Source: Dipteris shenzhenensis (lineage: Eukaryota > Polypodiophyta > Polypodiopsida > Gleicheniales). From it: DNA of 64,000 nt. Position 1 is the first letter of the stretch, and every line of letters begins with the position of its first letter. Below the pieces are notes generated by a model. That model was not told where the DNA came from, searched no databases, and worked only from the letters and a program-made list of their open reading frames with translations. The stretch lies in assembly GCA_047967505.1 (NCBI GenBank), contig CM106540.1. One strand, written 5' to 3'. Made by a program: the position numbers and the translations under genes. Positions 55,140 through 64,000 of this stretch are shown piece by piece.

Positions 55140-58100
55140 GATGGGCTATGGTTCAATCTCATCCTCAATGAGATCAACCCTTGCCAAACTATCTACTTCA
55201 AAATCCAAACAAGTGTTTAGATCTACAAATACATTCAACCCACTACTACTTGTGCTACTCATGTGCTCATCGAAATCAGCATCACCAATGGTAGGCTCGT
55301 CCTCATGGGTAATGGCCTCAATATGTGTATCTCCTATCTCATGATCATCCTCCTCTCTCGTATCACGGTCATCATCACGTCCATGGCCATGATCATCCTC
55401 CATTCGCTCCATATTAGTAAATGTACTATACATCACTTTAAAACGTGGCATAATAGGTATGACATGCCACCATCTATTATCATCCACCATTGGTTGATAG
55501 ACAACCCAATTCAAACACAAATACAATCATGTTATTTTCCTTGCATCAAATATTTAAAAGCGAGTATTTTTATATGTGTGCACAGTACCTGTTCACATTG
55601 TTGCGGTAGTACTAGTGTGTCCTTCCTACTTTGCCAAAACTTTGTGGAGTCAATAGTTACAAAGCCACTTGCATGGCATTTGATTGTTGCATTAGGGCCT
55701 CTTTCCACCATGTCCTTAAACCACTTTACATCCAAATTATACTTAAAGAAGCGTCGAAAGTCAAGCTTAATAATATCTTGGATTATGCCACAATAATCAT
55801 CCATGGCTCCATTGGCTCCCTCAAAGCTAGCAATGACGCCGCAATCTTGTGTGTTTCTCTTATCATCAATCCGTTGTGTTCAAAAATGCTTGCCCTCACA
55901 CCATATAGTATTGAACATAGTGCACTACACCAAGAAAAACTCAATTAAATAAGCAATCTAAATTATTGTAAGCTCCTAACTTATGCATAACATTCTATAT
56001 ACCGACCTTGTTCATGCATCCCCTAGCATACTCCCATTCTTCCATTGTGATATGCATCCCCTCGTCTTTCTCTGCTTTCTCCATTTCATCAAGTAGCCAA
56101 TCCACATGAATATCCTTTGGAAGTGCTCTTAGATACTGAGGGTATGGCACACGAGATCCGTGGTGTATACGAAAGAGGGCCCTTTCTTCTTGTCTTCTTG
56201 CCTTTGCATCCTCGTATCTTGTCACCCATCTTTTCATCACATCACTATTAAGCACGCAATAGAGGTTGATACATTACGCAACTCCGTGTCTATTACTTTG
56301 TTGCGTTCTTTCCCTTGAGGCACAATAGAGGTCATCCTTAGGTCTTCATCATCTCTCCATAGTCGTGGGAGAGAGCTATCCACATCAACAAGAAACTCAG
56401 AAATATATACAAGTGACTCTTGTACCAACCAACCCTTGGCCATGCTACCTTCGGGTCTTGCATTTTGTCTCACGAAGCCCTTCAAGGTCTTCATGAAGCG
56501 CTCGAGGAAGAACAACCATCGTGCATGTATAGTACCACATATAGTAATCTCATCCACCAAATGCACTATAAGATCTAGTTGGCTTGTGAGAATAGAACAT
56601 GGAAATGTCTCCTCCACTGACATAACTCGAGCATTCTTAGAGCATTCTTAAGCGTGGTGGGATCTATTTACTTTGAGCTCACATACCTAGAAATGAAAAA
56701 GTACACCATATTAGCAATATGAACACCTTGCATGGAGCATTGATATGCATCATATTTTGTATCATGTAAAGTACCTCACAAACTTGCCCATCTTGTAAAT
56801 ACAATCTTTCACATCCTTCGATGCACTACGTGAAATGCTAGTAGGTAGTATGAACTGAACCCACGAGAGGTGGTTGATTAGTTGCTTATAAATATTCACT
56901 CACAAATTTGAAAGGAAAAAGATATTATGCACATTAAATACTTACTTGGAGCATCTTGTGCCAATCATGAGATTTCAAGCCATATAATTGCTCTACACCT
57001 CTTTTCTTGCTCTTTGTAACGGCTCCCTTCAAACACCTCATGCATCCAGTGGGAGTACGAATTGTAGTAATAGTGCGTTTCACCGCAGCCATCTCTAGCT
57101 TTGATAACCTCCACAGTGTACGAGGTAAAAAAACACGCCCATTTGGTCTCTCTTGTGGCCAAGCTTCATGCATCCTCCCTGTGGTACGTAGATCCTCCCT
57201 TATGCCTACGGAATCTCGTGTCCCATTCAAATGCTCCCAAATGGTAGATGCCACATTCTTGAAGATATGCATGGGATCAAGCAGGTGATTGATCTTGAGG
57301 TGGGACCAATATGGTAAACGATAAAAGATGGAGTATCTAAACAAAATAAAGTGTTAGCAGGCAATCTTTATTTCCAGCCAATATAGCACACAATAGTTAC
57401 AAACCCTTACCGGCTCATGCCAAGTGGTGGAGGAGTCGTGGAACCATCCCAAATTCTCATCCAATCTCCCGCGGTGAGTGATTGTGGGAGGACTTCATTC
57501 CAAGGGGCAACATATCTAGGATGATTAGGTAGGAGAAATCGATGGTGATTCTCATAGATGACCTTATTCAATGCGTCTGCTTGTGAGGCAACTAGTGAAG
57601 GACCATAAATAGGACATGCATGGTAACTCGATGTAGTGAGACCTGAACAATAGACACAATTAAGAGTTGAAGGTGGGTTTAGGGTGCCACATCCTTTGCC
57701 TATTCATAAGTAGAAGTGCAATGCTTACCTGAATACTCGCGATAGCCTAGGAAGTCATGCATCGTCCATATCAAGACTGCTTTACAGTTGAAGTCTCGTG
57801 ACGAGGGAGGCCTGCTCACATCATGCACCTCGATACCTCTCCAAAGTATCTGTAGCTCGTCAATCAAAGGCTCCAAATAAACATTAGGATTTTTTACTTT
57901 ATGTTTCCCTGGAATTAGAAGGGACAGCATAACATGTCCTTTCTTAATAGCCATAGAGGGTGGAAGATTATAATTCACGAATATCACTAGCCATACACTG
58001 TAAGAGGTGCTTTTGAGACCAAATGGGTTCACACTGTCTATACCCAATCCAAGTCTCAAGCTCCTAGGTTCTTCCTTGAAGCTTGGCCATGTGTCTTCAA

Positions 58101-58848
58101 TATGCTTCCACGTAGGAGAGTCTGCGGGAGTTCTCCACTTGCCATCGGTTGATCGATGGGAGGAATGCCATGACATGAGCTCTGCAATGGATTTGAAGAT
58201 ATGTTGGATGCGAGGGATTATGGGAAAATGTCGCAGAACCTTACGAGGCACGTCCAAAGTTTTGAGATCTGCTCTATATCTTGCCTCTCCACAAGTAGGG
58301 CACTCTCTTGCATCCTTATGTAGTCCACGAAACAAAACGCAATCGTTGACGTCATCCTGCTCCATGCTATCATCCCTCCCTTGATGGACATATAAATCCC
58401 GCACCATATCATCAAACACCTCCTCCTCCTCGGCTTCATGAGGTAATGGCAGAGGGCTACTATCACCATCACTCCATGCATCCGTAACGGTCCCTCCTGA
58501 AGATCCCACCTCATATCGCCGACGCTTCGCCTCCTCACGGCGAGCATAGGGCAACATATGCGGGTGTGGCACTGCATCCTGTATCAAATTAAAATGGGAT
58601 CATAACTCAAACATATGAACACCCATAGGTATCTCAATCAACCTTAACTCTTTAACACTTACCATGTTTACGGTCGCATCCCATTCTCCATACTTTGAGA
58701 TGTGATTGAGTGTAATCCTGTGTGCACGATACATGTTTCCTCGACATCGATCACACATACAATTGATTTTTTGCTCCAACCACATTTCGCGATGGTGGAT
58801 ACGGAGGGATTCATCCTCGTTGGAGCTACTTGTTAAAGATGAAGACAT
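55140..58848 (-). pseudogene. TNP2-like transposase, multi-exon, damaged
   Basis: Exons that join in frame: 58848-58663 (MWLEQKINCMCDRC), 58578-57729 (transposase_21: KTLDVPRKVLRHFPIIPRIQ, WHSSHRSTDGKWRTPADS, LGLGIDSVNPFGLKSTSYSV), 57642-57411, 57336-56946 (INHLLDPMHIFKNVASTIWE; LYGLKSHDWHKMLQ), about 56860-56775 (FILPTSISRSASKDV). All these junctions are GT-AG. Then DUF4218 (56580-56430, RWLFFLERFMKTLKGFVRQ), a further exon at 56255-55995, DUF4216 (55804-55560, KWFKDMVERGPNATIK) and an acidic tail to about 55146. The transposase cuts and moves the element. The exon near 56660 has a TAA and a frame change, so this copy is probably inactive. Confidence 0.85.
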
Positions 58849-58909
58849 CCTACAAACAAACAACCCAAAAAAATTTGCTTTTCTTCAAATATTTCATTTT
58901 AAAACTCTG

Positions 58910-59120
58910 TGGCGCATCTAAAGGTGTGTCTAAAACTGCGTCTGTCTATTCTATGGTGTGCGTCTACAAGCACATCTAAAACCGTGTTTGATCTATGTAT
59001 CTAGACGCGCAATTACACACGTATTTAGATGCATGTATAGATGCGCTATTAGACACACTTATAGACGTGGTTTTTAAATCTGCTTTTAGCGCGCTCGCTT
59101 TGTTTTTCTTCACATTACTT
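58910..59120. repeat. Internal GCGTCTA repeats at the divergent gene start, left block
   Basis: Many copies of (G)CGTCTA/TAGACG(C), the same motif as at both element ends, directly upstream of the TNP2-like gene. The block ends with GCGCGCTCGCTTTGTTTTTC, which weakly resembles an inward-facing terminus (compare GGTGCTTTGTCTTG at the right end). Confidence 0.7.
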
Positions 59121-59464
59121 ATACTTCGCACGGCTTGCTTGCTTTGCTATTAGCAGATCCATAGTTTTGACGCTTAAGAGAAAGGCACCCACACTTACTT
59201 CCAAGCTTACACTTAAGAGGAAGGCACCCACACTTACTTCCAGGCTTAAAGGAGAAGAGGGTGAACAAGGAAGAGAAGCAACTTTGAAAAAGGAGAAAAA
59301 GCTTCCATACCTCTATCTAAGGTAAGTCTTTTTACGGTTGATCTTTTTTGGAAGTTGCTCTCTTTGGATTTGTCCTTTGTCGTATCCAAGAAATGCATGA
59401 TTTTGGTATCAGTGTTACGTTTTTGTGTCGGGCGCATGTCCTTTTCTACTTTTTAGAATAGTCC

Positions 59465-59615
59465 GTCTGTCGGAGCGCGTCTATAGACGCGTCTCAAAGC
59501 GCGTCTAAAACCGCATCCACAGGCACGTCTAGATGCGCGTTTAGCTTATTTGCAGACATAGACAGCCGTGTCTATAGACGTGCTAATATACACAAAAATA
59601 GACGCATCTATAGAT
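59465..59615. repeat. Internal GCGTCTA repeats at the divergent gene start, right block
   Basis: GCGCGTCTATAGACGCGTCT and related units, some forming perfect palindromes around TATAGACGCG. It lies about 100 bp upstream of the plus-strand gene. Confidence 0.7.
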
Positions 59616-59717
59616 GTGCTCCAATAGTAATCTTTTCCTGGCAGTAATCTTTTCTTCCATTCCCCTTTCTTCTAAGCTCATCAGTAATCGTGTTTTTTTT
59701 CTTTTTTCCAGTTCATC

Positions 59718-61119
59718 ATGTGGCCAGGAAGCTCTTCGGGCTCACTTGATCGCCGGGAGTCTATTTTTAGGGACTTATATAACCTTTTAGGGCACCCTCC
59801 CAGCCCTGTGGAGTTATACGGGTATATGACGGGTACTCTAAACAGCCCCCAGGAGTCGACACTATAGACTCCAAACCACCCCACACAAGCTGAGATTACA
59901 CCAGCGGAGTCAGCATAGCCCAGCCGGCTACATAGCCGAGGCCCTTCTCCCATGCCGTCTTATGCCCCTTCCCCCATGCCGTTAGGAGGTCCTCGCAGAG
60001 CCGTCGGCGTACTCTTGTGCAGTTAAGACTCGGTTCTCTAGCTACGAGTGGTCCACGTAATCCCGTGCAGTCTCCAGCTACGAGTGGCCAGCGTACTAGC
60101 TCGACACGACACGGTAGCAGGCGTAGTAGGAGGGAGAGTGGTGGGGGATGCATGGCACAATGCTTTGGGAGGGGTGGTGGTGGGGACGATGATGATTCAG
60201 ATGATTTAGACGTGCCTCCGGGTGATGATACGATCTTCTATGACATCATTCAGACAGAAGGCATCTTGATGGATGCACAGGGGAAGGACATCATGGCCTT
60301 CATGCACTCTGTAATTGCTAACAATTACAAAGATTGCTTTATCCACTACAAAGACCAGCCAAAGAGGTTGGCTGATGAGACCCTCGCTGCTGTTCGCTCT
60401 AGGTATCCTAACCCCCCCAATCATCAGTTCACAGATAAATGGGCCAAGTCAAAGATTGTTATGATACTTGGCAATAAAAGATCTTCGCTTAAGAGGCAGG
60501 CACTAGCGGAGCTTGCCAGGCTCGAGGGAGGTCAACCACCAAGGGGCCTGCCCCACACCACTCACAAGCATGAGTGGAAGAAAGCAATGAAGTCAGTGAG
60601 GGAGGACCCCTGTCTGCAGCACGTGGAGGCACGAAGGATCCAGATGGAGCAATATGGAAGCGTGCATTTTGGAGCAGGGGGTGTTGAATCATGGGAGGCC
60701 CAATTTGCAAGTATCGATCTCAAATTACATTGCTTATGTAGTTTATTAGGAGGTTGTTTCTTTGTACTAACCCCTCCACAAATTGTGTCATCTTGTAGCT
60801 TGATATTGTGGGCAGATACCCTACTCCTGTCGAGACAGCCTACCACCACCACCATCGCAGAGGAGATACATGGAAGCACTTCTATCATGATGGGTTGATT
60901 ACTGAGGAGCAGTATATCCGGGCTACTGGAGCAGCCCCCGAGGTATTTGAAAGTAATTAAATAATGTCAATATTATAAGTAAAGATTTGATTTTTCATAC
61001 ATTGATATATGTTGTCCCTTGTTTACAGGTCCCTGCACAAGAAGACGAGGAAGGAGGCAGAGAAGGGAGCGCAGAAGGGAGCGTGGAAGGGAGCGAGGAC
61101 GTGGAGAACATAGATTAGT
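59718..61119 (+). pseudogene. Second CACTA protein (TNP1/Ptta-like), spliced, 5' end damaged
   Basis: An acceptor TTTTTTCCAG precedes ATG 59718 (MWPGSSSGSLDRRE), but TAG codons at 59865 and later and a frame change precede the main reading (60017-60710). That reads Gly/Asp-rich DDDDSDDLDVPPGDDTIFYD, then VRSRYPNPPNHQFTDKW, KRSSLKRQALAELARLEGG and THKHEWKKAMKSVREDP, a transposase_24-like layout. Later exons read DIVGRYPTPVETAYHHHHR, GDTWKHFYHDGLITEEQYI, and after an intron (60941-61028) an acidic EDEEGGREGSAEGSVEGSED to the stop at 61119. The exact 60.71-60.80 kb junction is unresolved. Role inferred: binding of subterminal repeats. Confidence 0.6.
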
Positions 61120-61434
61120 CATAGAAGTAGTGTTAGCTACTCTTTTTTGTACTTAAAGCCACTGGCTTGGCTTCGTGCCTCTTGTATATACACTTCTCTT
61201 ATTTTTTGTACTTGAAGCCACATGACGTGGCTTGGCTTCGTGCTATATGTACATACAAGCACTTTTTGAGCTTCCAATTTTATTGCATTTTGGAGTTGTA
61301 ATATTTTATTTGGAATTGTAATTAAAATGCGGTTGGCTGTAAGAATTGAATAACACGATGTGGAAATGGGATTCTTGTAACTATATAGCATACACAACAT
61401 ACACAGCATTCTGTAAATTTTAAAAAAAATTATG

Positions 61435-61764
61435 TAGCACGTCTATCAATGCATCTATAAATGCGTCTATATACGCGTCTGTCTGTTCGAGAAGCATCTA
61501 TTTGCGCATCTATAAAGGCATCTATAAGACCGTTTATAAATGCATCTATACACGTGTTTAACGATGCATCTGTCTGTCTTTAAAATTTTTAGTAAAGCGT
61601 CTATTTACACGTCTAGATGCGCACCTATATGCGTGTCTGTCTGCTATATAGATGCGCTGTTAGATGCGGGTCTCTAGATGTGAAAATAGATACACCCGTG
61701 AGTTTTTTTAATAGTTCAGTAAACGCGTCTATGTGCGCGTCTGTGGGTGCTTTGTCTTGTTATG
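61435..61764 (-). repeat. Right terminus and subterminal repeats of the CACTA element
   Basis: About twenty GCGTCTAT/GCATCTAT motifs, then GCGCGTCTGTGGGTGCTTTG and TCTTGTTATG at the end. It mirrors the left end in inverted orientation. Confidence 0.78.
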
Positions 61765-62090
61765 CATAAGAATCCTGATATAAAATATTCAAGATAGATG
61801 AATTGTGAATAACTGAATGGTTAATAATACTTTTTCAAAATAGAAGACAACTCATGATTGAAACTTACATACTTGATCAGAGTGATAATACTTAAACCCT
61901 TTGAATCTCTTCGCCATGAACTTATTTATCTACACAAAAGAACATATGATTGAATTAAAGAAAACATTTCATATTCATTAAAAAATAAAAAATAAATCTT
62001 ATATTGGAAATGCTTCAACAACCTCAGATGTTGGACATCCTTGTCCATAAAATTCTTCCTCTCTCTAGCTATATTCAACTCCACTAAAAA
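61765..62090. other. Short intergenic gap
   Basis: AT-rich, no recognised feature. Confidence 0.6.
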
Positions 62091-62500
62091 TGGTGTATGT
62101 GCGCCAAGGTAAGGAGCATAGGGCCACCCCGTTGGATGACTTTGTGGAGGATGATATCAACACTGTGGAATGGGTGCGTGATGTGAATGATATCCCCATG
62201 CGAGGTACTGCGTAGCAATTGTGTAATAGCTTTGGCAAAGTTTGAAAGACAAGCTGGGCTTGCATTGACTTTTGGTGTTATCGTAGGTGGCATGCAACGT
62301 GGACGGTTGTTTTGGATGAGGTTGTTGCAAGCTTTCTCAGAACATGGAGACACGCTCCTCAATTACAATGCAGGGTGCAGAGATGTGGTAGAACCCGCAA
62401 TGTAAGAGGGGCGAAGAGTCTTGTGCCTCACCACAAAGGGAAAGGAAGCACGATTTGTAAGAGGCAGAGTATGGATTTGAGTTTGACATATGCATGAATG
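62091..62500 (+). pseudogene. Unidentified coding remnant upstream of the HAD-like exon
   Basis: MVYVRQGKEHRATPLDDFVE, then DDINTVEWVRDVNDIPMRG is open, then TAG. Further readings in two frames continue to about 62495 (ending in a basic KGKGSTICKRQS). It may be an upstream exon of the next gene or separate transposon coding. Not recognised. Confidence 0.35.
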
Positions 62501-62589
62501 TTTGTTGAAATTCAACTACGTATAATTTGGTTTTTCCTTTATACAATATTGCACTTTTGTAATCTCATCAAGCTTATGGCTATGAACAG

Positions 62590-63123
62590 TTGTCCCCAGC
62601 TTCAAGGAAGCTGGTGATTTTTTATTTGAATGGGGTGTTGCTGCATAGGAGGCCGAAGACTCAGGGTGCCTTGCCGGCCAAGGTGTTAGAGCTGCGGAGG
62701 CATTGGGTCCTGTCAAGACGTGGCGTGGCTGAGTTCCTACATGAGGTGGGGAGGCAGTTTGATGTGGCTATTTGGAGCTCAGTACAACAGGACAATCTAC
62801 AGAGATTGTTGGGCCTGGTAAAGGGAGAATGTCACCACGCCACTGGCTACACACCCTTCTTTGTGTTTCAGTATAGCCAGGATAAATGTACCACAAAGGC
62901 CACAGATGTAGGAAGAGGACAGGGGTGTGCGAAGCCCAAGTTTGGGAAGTGCTTGGTCGACATCAATTGGAAACACTTTGACCCTTTGGCAACGTTGTTT
63001 GTGGATGACAATGCGGAGAAGATGGATCAAAATCCCACAAACACATACATTGTCCCACCCACTTTTATAGGGGATTGCATGGATACAGTTCTCCACTCAA
63101 GTCTCTTGCCCTATCTACATTGA
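62590..63123 (+). CDS. FCP1/NIF-like HAD phosphatase domain exon, catalytic Asp missing
   Basis: 177 codons starting after an AG acceptor-like site (62588-62589), so probably a last exon; the frame has no ATG start. Motifs: KLVIFYLNGVLLHRR is HAD motif I, where the plant family has DLNGVLL and here Tyr replaces the nucleophilic Asp. REGVAEFLHE-like RRGVAEFLHEVGRQFDVAIWSS is motif II. KPKFGKCLVDINWKHF and TLFVDDNAEKMDQNPTNTYI are motifs III/IV with the two Asp kept. The family dephosphorylates Ser/Thr, for example in the RNA polymerase II tail. This copy is likely a pseudoenzyme or pseudogene. It ends with TGA at 63121. Confidence 0.7.
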   Translation: MSPASRKLVIFYLNGVLLHRRPKTQGALPAKVLELRRHWVLSRRGVAEFLHEVGRQFDVAIWSSVQQDNLQRLLGLVKGECHHATGYTPFFVFQYSQDKCTTKATDVGRGQGCAKPKFGKCLVDINWKHFDPLATLFVDDNAEKMDQNPTNTYIVPPTFIGDCMDTVLHSSLLPYLH

Positions 63124-63329
63124 TTGGCAAACCATGTCAGGACAGTTGAGGATTTTGTGTCCAAAAACCCCTTCCATGTGCCGCCCATGGAAGAATAAAC
63201 AGAATTGTAACGCTGCTTTGAAATGTCAGTAAAATTATTATTGTTTGAAACTCGAAGTACTAAATTTTTGGTTTAAAAGCAAGTAGCATGGACTTATGTC
63301 CAGTGCCTACATGTGATTTCTTCGGTTGC

Positions 63330-63331
<2 letters not shown>

Positions 63332-63380
<49 letters not shown>

Positions 63381-63417
63381 CATGCGCGTGCGTGCACACA
63401 CACACACACACACACAC
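63332..63417. repeat. Compound microsatellite: (GA)n then alternating GC/CA run
   Basis: About 23 GA units (63332-63378), a short GTCAT bridge, then 37 alternating bases (CATGCGCGTGCGTG, then CACACA...) to 63417. The ORF over it (RERERER...HTHTHT) is an artefact. Confidence 0.9.
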
Positions 63418-63420
63418 TTC

Positions 63421-64000
63421 CCCCTTTTTTTGAAAATAACCCTCCTAAGTTTGCCTTGTACCTCCTTTGAAAAAATCCCACTACGTCCCTTTCATAATTA
63501 TGATGATAAACATAATTGTTTTGAGAATTATCAAGTTCCTTTTTTGTTAAAAATCTTGGTTTCTTTTAAACCCCCTTTAAATATATTTTCTATAAAAAAA
63601 CCCATTTTTTCTTCCGATATTTGCATGTAAATAGTTATCTTTTCCTAAATTATCTTTCTGTTATTTTTTTCCCTCTTTTCTAATAATTAGACCCCCCTTT
63701 TTTAAGTTTTACAAACCAACTCCATTTTTTCCTAATAGCACTTAGCTTAAAGGTTGTTTCGGCCCGCCTCTCTATAATAATTATTAAAACCCCCCCTAAA
63801 ATCGCCTACCTTTTCGTCTTTCGAGAATAGCTATTTTTACACCTAACTACACTAGCACATATCTACCCGACAACCCGACTAATGTGCCTATAAAATGCCT
63901 AGACTACCCTCCTCTTAACCCACTGACCAAGCTTCTTCCTAGTCCAATCGCACTGCTGGCTACTCCTGCGATTGTATGCCTTGCTTACTACTCCTGCGAT
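63421..64000. other. AT-rich 3' end of window
   Basis: C/T-rich and A/T-rich sequence with homopolymer runs of CCCCCC and TTTTTT. TACTCCTGCGAT is repeated at the very end (63962 and 63989). No gene. Confidence 0.6.

Larger units (their letters stand above)
54707..61764. mobile_element. CACTA (En/Spm)-type DNA transposon with divergent genes
   Basis: Terminal inverted repeats are CATAACAACACAAAGCAACT at 54707 and the reverse complement of the right end at 61764, CATAACAAGACAAAGCACCC; 25 of the first 30 positions match. Flanks GAT and CAT would be a 3-bp target duplication with one change. Inside both ends lie dense GCGTCTA/TAGACGC subterminal motifs. It encodes a TNP2-like transposase (minus) and a second protein (plus). 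The ends lack canonical CACTA but are close to CACTACAAGA. Confidence 0.8.

Noticed and set aside
60489-60888. Minus-strand ORFs of 73 and 108 codons within the second CACTA protein
   Set aside because: They lie opposite a spliced plus-strand coding region with transposon-protein features.
63288-63470. Small ORF with (RE)n and (HT)n
   Set aside because: Microsatellite translation.

Overview
This is nuclear DNA from a land plant with a repeat-rich genome. The evidence is Ty1/copia and Ty3/gypsy LTR retrotransposons primed by initiator-methionine tRNA, a CACTA (En/Spm) DNA transposon, GT-AG introns, and one plant-specific gene of the IRKI/GIL1 (DUF641) family. I cannot fix the clade from sequence alone. 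There are no rRNA, tRNA or CRISPR features and nothing bacterial.

Layout. (1) 1-4.03 kb: a decayed minus-strand Ty3/gypsy element (integrase, RNase H/RT, protease and gag remnants). (2) 5.3-6.35 kb: a 1-kb LTR element with no coding region, derived from copia family 'B/C/D/F'. (3) 6.36-20.3 kb: a three-level nest. A gypsy remnant (minus) is split by copia copy B (plus, 6790-19674). The left LTR of B is itself split by a different, nearly complete copia element A (minus, 6840-12409). (4) 20.3-32.5 kb: a decayed plus-strand gypsy element split by copia copy C (24781-31431, perfect 5-bp target duplication). (5) 32.5-38.2 kb: unassigned DNA with an unidentified coding remnant, an array of about eight short foldback repeats, and an ORF that starts like histone H3. 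(6) 38.2-45.9 kb: copia copy D (plus). It is interrupted by another truncated copia element E (minus) and by a 691-bp solo LTR, and its 3' LTR runs into a long CT-rich tract. (7) 45.9-47.5 kb: coding remnant ending in a CACTA-like terminus. (8) 47.5-54.7 kb: the gene island, with a two-exon IRKI/GIL1-like gene (50500-52760, minus). (9) 54.7-61.8 kb: a CACTA-type element with TNP2-like transposase (minus, multi-exon) and a second transposon protein (plus), arranged divergently. (10) 62.0-64.0 kb: a FCP1/HAD-like exon lacking its catalytic aspartate, then microsatellites.

Copies B, C, D and F are one family. Its 257-bp LTR carries two 27-bp palindrome-rich repeats, a TATA box and CCCTAA telomere-like units in variable number. 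Its leader is unusually long (about 2.4-2.7 kb). C is young by LTR identity yet lacks the RT active site, so it was probably mobilised in trans. Apart from the IRKI-like gene, nearly everything recognisable here is transposon-derived and mostly broken. The best candidates for something undescribed are the foldback array, the H3-like ORF beside it, the LTR architecture, and the CACTA element whose terminal repeat motif recurs at its central divergent promoter.
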